From Bacteroidaceae bacterium (GTDB lineage Bacteria > Bacteroidota > Bacteroidia > Bacteroidales > Bacteroidaceae), in contig JAFTUK010000005.1 of the NCBI GenBank assembly GCA_017466325.1, positions 62,001-126,000 of the forward strand: 64,000 nucleotides of DNA, read 5' to 3'. Below the pieces are notes generated by a model, which saw only the letters and a program-made list of their open reading frames with translations, was not told the DNA's origin and searched no databases. The stretch's first letter is position 1. The number at the start of each line of letters is the position of its first letter. The position numbers and the translations under genes were made by a program. This document shows, piece by piece, positions 49,442 to 58,745 of this stretch.

Positions 49442-52400
49442 TCACTGCTCTTTTCTTTTGCTTTGCCAGAAGAAGAGGTCGGATATACGGTTGAAGTCCT
49501 TTTTGAATTGGATGCCTATACCTTGGGTGTTCAGCGATGATTGGACGAAATAGCGGTCGTTGGCCTGGTTGTAGGCTTTCAGGGAAATGTTGCCGTTCTT
49601 GGTGAGGAGATATTCTACTGTTACATCGCTGATGAAATTGCGTTGCGTGTAGTATTTCTCGCGATAGCCGAAATTGCCTGTCAGCAAAAGGCGGTTGTCG
49701 AAGAGGCGGCCGCTGAGCATGCCTTCCACGTCCATATTGCGCCATCCGTCTTCTCCGGTCTTCAGGCTTGTGCCAAAGGTCCAGTTATTTGAACCTACGG
49801 CATCGGAGATGAACTGGTTCAGTTGCGAGGACAGGGTGCTGCTGACGAGCGAGTTCATGGCTGCGCTGCTCTGGAACTCGCCTTCTGCGTCGAAGTTGTA
49901 GAAGCGTCCCAATCCCAGGAGGTAGATGGCCTGCATGTTGCGTTCCTCCTCGGTGCTGACTATGGAGCGTACCATTTGCCGTTCGTCCTCGCTGGCGTCG
50001 GGCAGGTCGAAGTCGAATGTCACGATGGGCTGTTCGGGGTGTCCGGTCAGATTCATGACGCAGTCTACGCGTGTCTTGGAGAATCCCAGGGCAGATGTGG
50101 TGAGGTCGTCCAGGGAAACGCTGTTCACGCTGTAAACCGCCTTTAGGTTGAGGTCTGCATTCATGGCGTCTCCGCCAAAGGTGATTGTTCCGTTTGGCTG
50201 GAACTTGAAGTCTTTGCGTATGATGTCCTGTATGCTCAGACGGTAGTTTCCGCTCTGTACGCGGTAGGTGCCGTATATGTTGAAGCGGCCCTTGTTGTGA
50301 TACTTGGCCATGATTCTGCCCGAACCGAGAATCTCTATCATGTCTCCCGATTTGCGGTTCATGAGCAGTTTCATCCTGGCATCGGGGGTGATTTGTAGGT
50401 TGAAGTTCATGTATATGTCGGAGGAGGCGGCAGTCTCGTTTGCTGTCGTTGATGCGGAGGCTGCCCGTGTTTTCCCTCCATCTGTTTTCGCTTGGCCGTG
50501 TGCTGACGGGAGCCATGTGCTGTCCGTTTCTTCGCGTTCCTTGATGGTGATGAACTTTGCTTCGGTGAGCGCGTCGGGCGTCTCCACGTTGTATGTGAAG
50601 GTCGTGCCTGCTTCGGGAGTGGCATTGATGTCGATGTTCAGGCGTCCGGGTATGCCCCTGATGCTGATGTCTCCCGTAGCCAGACAGGTGGCATAGAAGG
50701 AACTTTCTCCGAAGTCTGCGAAATCATATCCGAGGAAATTGTTGACCTTGGCGTCAAAGTTGAATTTCAGGTCCTTGAAATGCTCGTGCATGAATTTGCC
50801 GTTAAGGGAGGCGGTATGTTGTGTGTTGCCGTTTTTGTATGTGTTGTCGTAGGGTTTGGAAAGGATGGTGGCTGAGGCTTGTTCGTCAAGCAGTGTTGCC
50901 TTGATGTCAATCTCTCCCGGTTTGATATGGACGCTGTCGCGGAGGATATGGTATTGGGTTCCCAGCATTGGCATTTTGACGTGGGCGTGGTCCAGCATCA
51001 GGTCGCCTTCCAGGTCGATGGCCTTGAACGGTCCGAATATCCGGCAGTATCCCGATGCCCGTCCTTGGAAATCATCCAGTATGCCTTCGGTGAACTGGTT
51101 CATGAAAGCAAGGTTGAAACCTTTGGTGTTTACTTTCAGGTCCAAACCGTTGCCGATTTCCTTGTTGCCGATGTTGAAACCTCCGTTGATGATTGAATGG
51201 TGATTGTTGGAGTCGTCGTCGATAGTGGCGGCAAGGGCAAGGAAATGAGGCTGTTCGCCCCATTCGGCCTGCGCTTTCAGCGTGCCGAGCGGTGCCTGGT
51301 TGAACATGAAGTTCCTTACCTGTATGTCTGCCGTTGCATTGGGTGTGGAGAGAAGTCCGGATGCCGTTGCCGTGCCAGACGCATAGCCGTCGAACTCTAC
51401 TGACTTGAAGTTGACGATGTCCAGGATGTAGGCAACGTTTATGTCGTGAAGGTTAACCTTGAGCGAATCTTCGGTGTTTTTGGAAACCAGTCCGTTTATG
51501 TCAATGCCTCGTCTGTAGTGCCTCTGTCTGCCGCTTCCGCCACCCGTGCTTATCCTGAAGCCCTGTATCGTCGCATGTTGGTCTTGCCACGTTATCATTG
51601 CGGGATGTACATTCCAAAGTGTTTCGGAAATGGTCAGGTCGGTGGGGGCTATCCAGACATTAACCTCGCGTTTTCCTCCGGTGTTGCGTGCGAAGTTGGC
51701 AGTAATGTCCATTTCGCCTTTGTATGCAGGTTTTCTCTTGTTGTCTGCTCCTGCAATCAGACGCAACCTGTTGTCGTGGGCGCTGGACTTGAGGTAAACG
51801 GTTATGAAACCGCTTTTCTGGAGTCGTTCGGTCGTGACGTCGGTAGTCAGGTCGTTCTTTGTGCCGTTTATGCGTATGCTGCTGTTGCGCAGATGCTCTT
51901 TGCCGAACTTTATAAACGGTATGTCTGCAGTTATGTCGAGGGAGTCATTGCCGTGCATGCTGCCATAGAAATGCACTCTTTCCGGTATACATATACCCTT
52001 CATGCCAAGTCGGTCAAGCAGAATCGTATCTTGAAGACTGAGGGCAAACTGCAGGTCATCGGCCCTTGCGTATATGTTCTTCGCTTCAATGAGGTTAGGC
52101 AGACGCTTGTGTAACGTGTTCTGTATGGTTGCCGCCAAGGTAGAGAACCTGTAGTGGCCTTGGGCGTCAAGTTTCAGGGGTTCGGAATCTATGTACAGTG
52201 TCCTGAACCCTTTTGCATCAATGTCCGTATTTAAGGTGAACTGTGTAAGGTGTGCTATGGTAGAGTCCTGCTGGTCTGTTTCTACAATGAAGTCACTGAT
52301 GCTTAGGCTTCCCCTGATGTCGTCAATGTCTGTAGCGCTGACATTTACTTCTGTGTTGAGTGAAAGTCTTGCATCTGGATGCATCTTGCCGAGTCCTAAC

Positions 52401-53980
52401 CTTTCTGTCAGGAAGTTTTCTATTTGTAGAGTGCCTTGCAGATGTCTTCTATGGCCATTTGTCAGTGTCAGGTGACTTCGGATTTCGCCTTCGTTGTCTT
52501 TTCCTTCGGCATCAACGGAAATGGTGTTGCCAGCCAGTGTGGTTTTTATATCCAGGTTGCGGTACTCTCTTTCCTGTATGCACAAGAGGGGGAGGATGGT
52601 GTGGATGTTTATGTGTGGCTTGCCGTTCTTGTCCTTAAGCACTCCGGATGCATTTATGTCTAGCGAGGTGTGGTTAAGGGTATGACTGCCGTTGTCGGAC
52701 AGCAATTTTGCCAAATCTATTTTTGGCGAGGTGATAATGGCTTTGAATTGGTTCCGGTTTATTGCAGAGGAGGAAATTTGGATGTCAGCCAACCTGTTGT
52801 TTAGGTTTAATGTCGCACTTTGGCTTTCTTCCGAGAACTTGACTTGTCCAGACAGGTTTACCGTGTCCAGACGTGTCAGTATCGGGGATATTTCCTTGGC
52901 CTGGCCGTTGAGTTCTAGGGTGATATACTGCTGCAGACGGGCATTGGTCTGCAATCTGTTGATTTCAAGCGTGTATTCGGGGGTGTTTATGTAGTCGTTG
53001 ATGAAGAGTTTTGCCGACAGATTGAGCGAACCGTTGTTGTTGAGGTTCAGATGGGGCACGTTGATGCACTCCTCCAAACCATAGACTTTGCTGGTCAGTT
53101 CTATGGGGGTGTGGGCATTTGCCAGACGTGGGGCAAAGGCCTTGAAGTCCGATGGTGTAAGGTGTATGGATGTTTCCGCATACCAAGAGGTACTGCCCAG
53201 CCACTTCTTGATGTCCGTACCCTTGGGAGTGTCAGGCCATGTTGCCATGAAGGAGGGTATGGAAAGAGTGGTGTGGGGTAGTTCTATGTTGAAGTTCTCC
53301 AACTTTGCACCGTTGCTTCCCGCCGAGAATTCTCCAAGTACGTTGGAAAGTTCAAAACCGCTTGCTTCACTGAAGGATAAGCGCTTTAACGACAGGTTCA
53401 CGGAGTCTCTCTTCAGGACTTTCAGCCTTGCAGTCATTGCAATGTCCTGAAGATGTATGTGCGACGGGTCGAAGGTGCCGGTTTCCTTGTGCGGCATCCA
53501 TTGCTTGTCCCACTTGACGTCTATCCTTCTGAGCACAAGGTTGCCTATGCGGAGGTTGACGGGCTTGCTTTCGGTGTTGTCGCTTTTGAAAGTGTCTATG
53601 ATGAACTGGAAGTTGGGCTTTTCTTGTGCCGACCTTTGATACAGGTATGCTTCCGTGCCGAAGAGTTGTGCATTGGCTATACTGATTTTGCCGTCAAGAA
53701 GAGGGATGATTTCCAGTTTTGCAGCCAGTCGCGACACGTGCAGCATGGTGCTGTCCTGCTTGTCCTTCAGGTTGATGTCATCGATTATGATGCGGTTCAA
53801 AAGTCCCAGCCTTATCCTGCCGATGCTAATCTCCCAATCCCAAAGATTATGCAAAACATGCGACGCCACGGAACCTGCCCATCTTTGCACGGGAGGAATA
53901 TGCATCGCAACCTGCAGACAGAAGTATAGTCCGCAGATTATGCCTATTGTCCATTGGATGGTACGCTTCAATAGTTTCAT
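49442..53980 (-). CDS. tamB: TamB-like translocation and assembly module protein
   Basis: 1512 residues. One N-terminal transmembrane helix (about 8-26, TIQWTIGIICGLYFCLQVAM) is followed by a long AsmA/DUF490 beta-helical body with repeated amphipathic strands (LRIGNLVLRRIDVKW, GTLKAQAEWGEQ, LEGDLMLDHAHVKMPM) and the C-terminal TamB domain (about 1180-1512: GRFNIYGTYRVQSGNYRLSI, KDFKFQPNGTITFGGD, LLLTGNFGYREKYYTQRNFI). It likely bridges inner and outer membranes for lipid or protein transport. It has its own -7 element (53997-54004), divergent from nqrA. Confidence 0.92.
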   Translation of the reverse strand: MKLLKRTIQWTIGIICGLYFCLQVAMHIPPVQRWAGSVASHVLHNLWDWEISIGRIRLGLLNRIIIDDINLKDKQDSTMLHVSRLAAKLEIIPLLDGKISIANAQLFGTEAYLYQRSAQEKPNFQFIIDTFKSDNTESKPVNLRIGNLVLRRIDVKWDKQWMPHKETGTFDPSHIHLQDIAMTARLKVLKRDSVNLSLKRLSFSEASGFELSNVLGEFSAGSNGAKLENFNIELPHTTLSIPSFMATWPDTPKGTDIKKWLGSTSWYAETSIHLTPSDFKAFAPRLANAHTPIELTSKVYGLEECINVPHLNLNNNGSLNLSAKLFINDYINTPEYTLEINRLQTNARLQQYITLELNGQAKEISPILTRLDTVNLSGQVKFSEESQSATLNLNNRLADIQISSSAINRNQFKAIITSPKIDLAKLLSDNGSHTLNHTSLDINASGVLKDKNGKPHINIHTILPLLCIQEREYRNLDIKTTLAGNTISVDAEGKDNEGEIRSHLTLTNGHRRHLQGTLQIENFLTERLGLGKMHPDARLSLNTEVNVSATDIDDIRGSLSISDFIVETDQQDSTIAHLTQFTLNTDIDAKGFRTLYIDSEPLKLDAQGHYRFSTLAATIQNTLHKRLPNLIEAKNIYARADDLQFALSLQDTILLDRLGMKGICIPERVHFYGSMHGNDSLDITADIPFIKFGKEHLRNSSIRINGTKNDLTTDVTTERLQKSGFITVYLKSSAHDNRLRLIAGADNKRKPAYKGEMDITANFARNTGGKREVNVWIAPTDLTISETLWNVHPAMITWQDQHATIQGFRISTGGGSGRQRHYRRGIDINGLVSKNTEDSLKVNLHDINVAYILDIVNFKSVEFDGYASGTATASGLLSTPNATADIQVRNFMFNQAPLGTLKAQAEWGEQPHFLALAATIDDDSNNHHSIINGGFNIGNKEIGNGLDLKVNTKGFNLAFMNQFTEGILDDFQGRASGYCRIFGPFKAIDLEGDLMLDHAHVKMPMLGTQYHILRDSVHIKPGEIDIKATLLDEQASATILSKPYDNTYKNGNTQHTASLNGKFMHEHFKDLKFNFDAKVNNFLGYDFADFGESSFYATCLATGDISIRGIPGRLNIDINATPEAGTTFTYNVETPDALTEAKFITIKEREETDSTWLPSAHGQAKTDGGKTRAASASTTANETAASSDIYMNFNLQITPDARMKLLMNRKSGDMIEILGSGRIMAKYHNKGRFNIYGTYRVQSGNYRLSIQDIIRKDFKFQPNGTITFGGDAMNADLNLKAVYSVNSVSLDDLTTSALGFSKTRVDCVMNLTGHPEQPIVTFDFDLPDASEDERQMVRSIVSTEEERNMQAIYLLGLGRFYNFDAEGEFQSSAAMNSLVSSTLSSQLNQFISDAVGSNNWTFGTSLKTGEDGWRNMDVEGMLSGRLFDNRLLLTGNFGYREKYYTQRNFISDVTVEYLLTKNGNISLKAYNQANDRYFVQSSLNTQGIGIQFKKDFNRISDLFFWQSKRKEQ

Positions 53981-53996
53981 GACGTAATTTCTTTGA

Positions 53997-54004
53997 CAAA
54001 AGTA
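53997..54004 (-). promoter_or_regulatory. Putative -7 element of tamB
   Basis: TACTTTTG on the minus strand, 17-24 nt before the start codon at 53980. Confidence 0.55.
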
Positions 54005-54048
54005 TGCCTTTTTTTTGATTATTTAAGTCTTTTGTCGGGAAAAAAGCG

Positions 54049-54056
54049 TATCTTTG
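54049..54056 (+). promoter_or_regulatory. Putative -7 element of the nqr operon
   Basis: TATCTTTG, 39-46 nt before the nqrA ATG. A TTTTG at 54030-54034 is only 14 bp upstream, shorter than usual. Confidence 0.6.
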
Positions 54057-54094
54057 TGCGAGATTATATCAACATTTTATTTTATTAACAGTAT

Positions 54095-55423
54095 ATGGCA
54101 AAAGTAATCAAATTGCGTAAGGGCCTGGACATCAACCTGAAGGGAAAGGCTGCCAAGGAGACTGCTTCTGTGGAATGTCCTGGCGAGTATGCACTCTGTC
54201 CTGAGGATTTCACAGGATTGAAGCCCAAGGTGGTTGTCAAGGAAGGTGATGCCGTTAAGGCCGGTGATGCCTTGTTCGTAGACAAGACGCATCCTGAGGT
54301 ATGTTTTGTCAGTCCCGTCAGCGGTACCGTATCGTTGGTGGAACGTGGCGATCGTCGCAAGCTGTTGAGTGTCCGCGTAAAGTGCGACATGAAGTTTGAG
54401 GGCAAGACCTTCAAGACCGACGGCGATGTAAAGGCTTTGCTTATGGAGAGCGGTATCTTCGGTATGATCCGTCAGCGTCCCTACGACACTGTGGCTAATC
54501 CCTACGACACTCCCAAGGCTATCCATGTCAGTGCTTTCAACAGTATGCCTTTGGCTCAGGACTTCGAGTATGTCCTTCAGGGTCAGGAGGCAGAGTTCCA
54601 GGCTGGTATTACTGCCCTGTCCAAGATTGCTCCCGTGCGTCTTGGCGTAAGCAGCAAGCAGAATGCCAAGGCTCTCCTGGGTGCTGCTAATTGCGAGGTC
54701 TATGTGTTCGACGGTCCCGCTCCAGCCGGCAACGTAGGTGTGCAGATCAACCACATCGATCCCATCAACAAGGGCGAGGTTGTCTGGACCTTGGGTGCTG
54801 AGGAGGTTATCATGCTTGGTCGTCTGATGAAGACAGGCAAGGTTGACTTCACCCGTACCATTGCATTGGCAGGTAGCGAAGTCAAGGCTCCCAAGTACTA
54901 CAAGGTGAAGGTGGGTCAGAAGTTGACCACTCTACTGGCAGGACAGGTTGCTGAGGGCGACGTCCGTGTTATCAACGGCAATCCCATGACCGGTGTCAAG
55001 ACCTGTAAGGACGCCTATCTTGCCGCACATGCTACCGAGGTAACCGCTATCCCCGAGGGTTCAGAGGCCGACGAGATGCTGGGTTGGATCATGCCTCGTT
55101 TCTCTATGTTCAGCACACACCGCAGCTACTTCAGCTGGTTGCTGGGCAGCAAGAAAGAGTATGTTCTTGATGCACGCGTCAAGGGCGGTGAGCGCCACAT
55201 GATCATGAGTGGCGAGTACGACAAGGTATTCCCCATGGACATCTATGCAGGCTATCTTATCAAGGCCATCATCACTGGCGACATCGACCGTCAGGAGGCT
55301 TTGGGTATCTACGAGGTTGCTCCCGAGGACTTTGCTCTTGCTGAATTCGTATGTAGTTCCAAACTGGAACTCCAGCGCATTGTTCGCGAAGGCTTGGATA
55401 TACTTAAGAAGGAGAATGCTTAA
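54095..55423 (+). CDS. nqrA: Na+-transporting NADH:quinone reductase subunit A
   Basis: 442 residues, usual length. It starts MAKVIKLRKGLDINLKGKAA and contains KPKVVVKEGDAVKAGDALFV, SPVSGTVSLVERGDRRKLLS and FTRTIALAGSEVKAPKYYKV, all typical of NqrA. NqrA is a cytoplasmic subunit linked to quinone binding. First gene of the six-gene nqr operon (18-nt gap to nqrB). Confidence 0.97.
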   Translation: MAKVIKLRKGLDINLKGKAAKETASVECPGEYALCPEDFTGLKPKVVVKEGDAVKAGDALFVDKTHPEVCFVSPVSGTVSLVERGDRRKLLSVRVKCDMKFEGKTFKTDGDVKALLMESGIFGMIRQRPYDTVANPYDTPKAIHVSAFNSMPLAQDFEYVLQGQEAEFQAGITALSKIAPVRLGVSSKQNAKALLGAANCEVYVFDGPAPAGNVGVQINHIDPINKGEVVWTLGAEEVIMLGRLMKTGKVDFTRTIALAGSEVKAPKYYKVKVGQKLTTLLAGQVAEGDVRVINGNPMTGVKTCKDAYLAAHATEVTAIPEGSEADEMLGWIMPRFSMFSTHRSYFSWLLGSKKEYVLDARVKGGERHMIMSGEYDKVFPMDIYAGYLIKAIITGDIDRQEALGIYEVAPEDFALAEFVCSSKLELQRIVREGLDILKKENA

Positions 55424-55441
55424 TTATATTAATAGAAAAAT

Positions 55442-56605
55442 ATGAAAGCTATTAAAAAACTTTTTGACAGTATGCGTCCCCACGTCCAGGAGGGCGGAAA
55501 GTTCCATGCTTTCCACTCGCTGTATGACGGTCTCGAGACATTTGCTTTCGTGCCCAATACAACTGGCCGTAAGGGTGGTGTAAACATCCACGACGCTATA
55601 GACAGCAAGCGCATCATGAGTTTTGTGGTGCTCGCATTGCTGCCCGCCTTGTTCTTCGGCATGTACAATGTGGGTTATCAGAATGCTTTGGCCGCAGGTG
55701 CTGACATGACCGACCACGTTGGCATGTTCCTCTTCGGCTTGGCTGCCGTTCTTCCCAAAATCGTAGTCAGTTACGTTGTGGGTCTGGGCATAGAGTTCGT
55801 CGTTGCCCAGTGGAAGAAGGAAGAGATTCAGGAAGGTTTCCTCGTTTCCGGTATCATCATCCCCATGATCGTGCCCGTAAACACTCCTCTGTGGATTCTT
55901 GCCCTGGCTGTTGCATTCAGCGTTATCTTCGCTAAGGAAATCTTCGGCGGTACCGGTATGAACATCTTCAACCCTGCCCTGATTACCCGTGCATTCCTGT
56001 TCTTCAGCTATCCCAGCGCTCTGACTGGCGACGACACCGTTTGGGTGGCACAGGAGCAGATCTGCGGTTTGGGTCACAATGTGCCCGAGGCATTCTCTGC
56101 CGCTACCCCTCTGGGTGAAGCAGCAGTTGGCAATGCCATTCCTTGCGAGACTATCTGCGATGCTATCGTAGGTCTTATCCCCGGTTCAATCGGTGAGACC
56201 AGCGTTATCGCCATTGCTCTGGGTGCCGTGCTGCTCCTGTGGACAGGTGTTGCAAGCTGGAAGACCATGCTGAGCGTATTCGTAGGCGGTGGCCTTATGG
56301 GCTGGCTGCTCGAGGGCGTTGGCGGCAACCAGTTGGAATGGTGGCACCACTTCGTTCTTGGCGGATTTGCTTTCGGTGCTGTCTTCATGGCTACTGACCC
56401 CGTAACCAGTGCCCGCACAGAATGTGGCAAGTATGTATATGGTTTCCTTATCGGTGTTGTTGCCGTGATGGTTCGCGTGCTGAACCCCGGTTATCCCGAA
56501 GGCATGATGCTTGCTATCTTGTTGATGAACCTGTTCGCTCCGCTGATCGACTATGTATTCGTACAGAAGAACATCAGCAAGCGTGCAAAACGTGCAACTA
56601 AATAA
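55442..56605 (+). CDS. nqrB: Na+-transporting NADH:quinone reductase subunit B
   Basis: 387 residues with about ten transmembrane helices. The region NVPEAFSAATPLGEAAVG contains the S-x-A-T motif whose threonine (T222) carries the covalent FMN in this family; the second residue is Ala where many relatives have Gly. FGGTGMNIFNPALITRAFLF and GFAFGAVFMATDPVTSARTE are conserved family segments. NqrB holds riboflavin and FMN and forms part of the Na+ path. Confidence 0.97.
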   Translation: MKAIKKLFDSMRPHVQEGGKFHAFHSLYDGLETFAFVPNTTGRKGGVNIHDAIDSKRIMSFVVLALLPALFFGMYNVGYQNALAAGADMTDHVGMFLFGLAAVLPKIVVSYVVGLGIEFVVAQWKKEEIQEGFLVSGIIIPMIVPVNTPLWILALAVAFSVIFAKEIFGGTGMNIFNPALITRAFLFFSYPSALTGDDTVWVAQEQICGLGHNVPEAFSAATPLGEAAVGNAIPCETICDAIVGLIPGSIGETSVIAIALGAVLLLWTGVASWKTMLSVFVGGGLMGWLLEGVGGNQLEWWHHFVLGGFAFGAVFMATDPVTSARTECGKYVYGFLIGVVAVMVRVLNPGYPEGMMLAILLMNLFAPLIDYVFVQKNISKRAKRATK

Positions 56606-56617
56606 TATATAAGGTAT

Positions 56618-57445
56618 ATGGCTACAAAGAAATTCAAGTGCGAGTTGTGTGGTTATATCCACGAAGGTGACAAGGCTCCAGCCACATGCCCCAAGTGCGG
56701 TGCCAGTGCTGACGCTTTCACCGAGATTGTTGAGGCTGGTGCCGAGGCTCCTGCCAAGAAGAAGGGTCTGGACACAAGCAGCAACACATACACTATCATC
56801 TACGCTTCTGTGATGGTAATCATCGTAGCGTTCCTGCTTGCCTTCATCTCCAGTGTACTGAAGCCCACTCAGGATGCCAACGTAGAGAACGATACCAAGG
56901 GCCAGATTCTCACTTCCCTGAATATCGACATCAATGCCCCTGGCTTCAGCGTTGCTGACGAGTTCAAGAACGTTCAGGATATGCTCTGGAACGGTACCGA
57001 ACTGGTTCCCTATGATGGCAAGTTCCTGTCTTCTTACGGTTCTGCCATCAAGGCTGGCGAACTGCATGTGTTCGTTGCTCAGGCTGAGGGCGAGACAAAG
57101 TACGTCCTGCCCGTTACCGGTCGTGGTCTTTGGGGTGGCCTTTGGGGTTACATTGCCCTCAATGCCGACAAGAAGACCGTTTATGGTACATATTTCTACC
57201 ATGAGAGCGAGACCGCCGGCTTGGGCGCACGTATCGGCGAGCGTTGGTTCCAGGAACAGTTCAACGGCAAGCCTGTCTTTGCAGGCGAGAACACCGAGGC
57301 CGTAGCCCTGAAGGTTGTCAAGGCCGGTGCTTCCAAGGCTGAGAACGAGATCGACGGCGTTACCGGTGCTACCCTAACCAGCGTTGGCGTGTCTGACATG
57401 GTTCAGGACGGCCTCAGTGTTTACCTAAGTTTCATTAACAACTAA
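56618..57445 (+). CDS. nqrC: NQR subunit C with N-terminal rubredoxin-type domain
   Basis: 275 residues. The first 30 residues hold a rubredoxin-like metal site: C8-x2-C11-G-Y-x-H-E-G, then C24-P-x-C27-G, the pattern of rubredoxin and rubrerythrin C-terminal domains. A linker rich in Ala/Glu/Lys leads to the usual NqrC helix (about 57-80, YTIIYASVMVIIVAFLLAFI) and the periplasmic FMN domain with DGVTGATLTS (the FMN-bearing T252). Known NqrC proteins start directly with the membrane helix, so this extension is extra. It is in the same frame with one start and has no other ATG before the helix. The iron centre would be on the cytoplasmic side near NqrF. Confidence 0.93.
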   Translation: MATKKFKCELCGYIHEGDKAPATCPKCGASADAFTEIVEAGAEAPAKKKGLDTSSNTYTIIYASVMVIIVAFLLAFISSVLKPTQDANVENDTKGQILTSLNIDINAPGFSVADEFKNVQDMLWNGTELVPYDGKFLSSYGSAIKAGELHVFVAQAEGETKYVLPVTGRGLWGGLWGYIALNADKKTVYGTYFYHESETAGLGARIGERWFQEQFNGKPVFAGENTEAVALKVVKAGASKAENEIDGVTGATLTSVGVSDMVQDGLSVYLSFINN

Positions 57446-57462
57446 TCAAAAGAGAACGCAAT

Positions 57463-58098
57463 ATGAGTAAATTGTTTTCCGAGGAGAACCGCGCTGCGTT
57501 CTCCAAGCCGCTGAACCTCGACAATCCTGTGGTCATCCAGGTGTTGGGTATCTGTTCGGCTTTGGCCGTGACATCTCAGCTCAAGCCCGCCATTGTGATG
57601 GGTCTTAGCGTTACGGTCATTACGGCATTTGCCAATGTGATTATCTCACTGCTTCGCAAGACAATTCCCAACCGCATACGTATCATCGTTCAGCTGGTGG
57701 TGGTTGCCGCTCTGGTTACCATCGTAAGCCAGCTGCTCAAGGCATACGTTTATGATGTCAGCGTGCAGTTGAGCGTTTATGTAGGTTTGATTATCACCAA
57801 CTGTATCCTCATGGGCCGCCTCGAGGCTTTCGCCATGCAGAACTCTCCCTGGCCTTCATTGCTGGACGGTATCGGCAACGGCCTCGGCTATGCATGGGTA
57901 CTGATCGTAGTAGGTTTCGTTCGCGAGCTCTTCGGCTTCGGCACCCTGCTCGGCTTCCAGATTATCCCTGAGAGCTGGTATGTGGAGAACGGCGGTTGGT
58001 ATATGAACAACGGTATGATGGTTATGCCTGCCATGTCTCTGATTATCGTAGGTTGTGTAATCTGGGCTCACCGCTCATTAAACAAGGAGGAGAAGTAA
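57463..58098 (+). CDS. nqrD: Na+-transporting NADH:quinone reductase subunit D
   Basis: 211 residues, six transmembrane helices. [20 protein letters not shown] near the N-terminus and [20 protein letters not shown], with a central Cys, are conserved in NqrD and paralogous NqrE. These two subunits share an iron-sulfur centre in the membrane. It ends 2 nt before nqrE. Confidence 0.97.
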   Translation: MSKLFSEENRAAFSKPLNLDNPVVIQVLGICSALAVTSQLKPAIVMGLSVTVITAFANVIISLLRKTIPNRIRIIVQLVVVAALVTIVSQLLKAYVYDVSVQLSVYVGLIITNCILMGRLEAFAMQNSPWPSLLDGIGNGLGYAWVLIVVGFVRELFGFGTLLGFQIIPESWYVENGGWYMNNGMMVMPAMSLIIVGCVIWAHRSLNKEEK

Positions 58099-58099
58099 T

Positions 58100-58726
58100 A
58101 TGGAACACATGATTAGTCTTTTCGTCCGCAGTATCTTTGTGGACAACATGATCTTCGCTTTCTTCCTGGGTATGTGCTCATACTTGGCCGTTTCCAAGAA
58201 CGTGAAGACTGCTCTGGGTCTGGGTGTTGCCGTAACCTTCGTGCTGCTCGTCACCGTCCCCGTCGACTATCTGTTGCAGACCAAGGTTCTCGGTCCCGAC
58301 TGTCTCGTTGAGGGTGTCGACCTCAGTTTCCTCGCCTTCATCCTGTTCATTGCCGTCATTGCCGGTATCGTGCAGTTGGTGGAGATGATCGTGGAGCGTT
58401 TCAGCCCCTCTCTGTATGCCTCTCTGGGTATCTTCCTTCCCCTGATTGCCGTTAACTGCGCCATCATGGGTGCCAGCCTGTTCATGCAGCAGCGCATCGG
58501 CATGGAGCCCACCAACTCTCAGTACATCGGTTCTGTGGGCGATGCAGTGGCATACGCACTGGGTAGCGGTATCGGTTGGCTGCTGGCCATCGTAGGTCTG
58601 GCTGCTATCCGCGAGAAGATGGCTTACACCGATGTGCCCAAGCCCCTGCAGGGTCTCGGCATCACTTTCATCACCGTAGGTCTGATGGCTCTTGCCTTCA
58701 TGTGCTTCAGCGGTTTGAACATCTAA
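58100..58726 (+). CDS. nqrE: Na+-transporting NADH:quinone reductase subunit E
   Basis: 208 residues, six helices. [20 protein letters not shown] carries the Cys of the membrane iron-sulfur site, and [20 protein letters not shown] is the partner of the NqrD motif. Conserved length. Overlaps in function with NqrD (pseudo-symmetric pair). Confidence 0.97.
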   Translation: MEHMISLFVRSIFVDNMIFAFFLGMCSYLAVSKNVKTALGLGVAVTFVLLVTVPVDYLLQTKVLGPDCLVEGVDLSFLAFILFIAVIAGIVQLVEMIVERFSPSLYASLGIFLPLIAVNCAIMGASLFMQQRIGMEPTNSQYIGSVGDAVAYALGSGIGWLLAIVGLAAIREKMAYTDVPKPLQGLGITFITVGLMALAFMCFSGLNI

Positions 58727-58745
58727 TACAAAGGAGGATATACAA

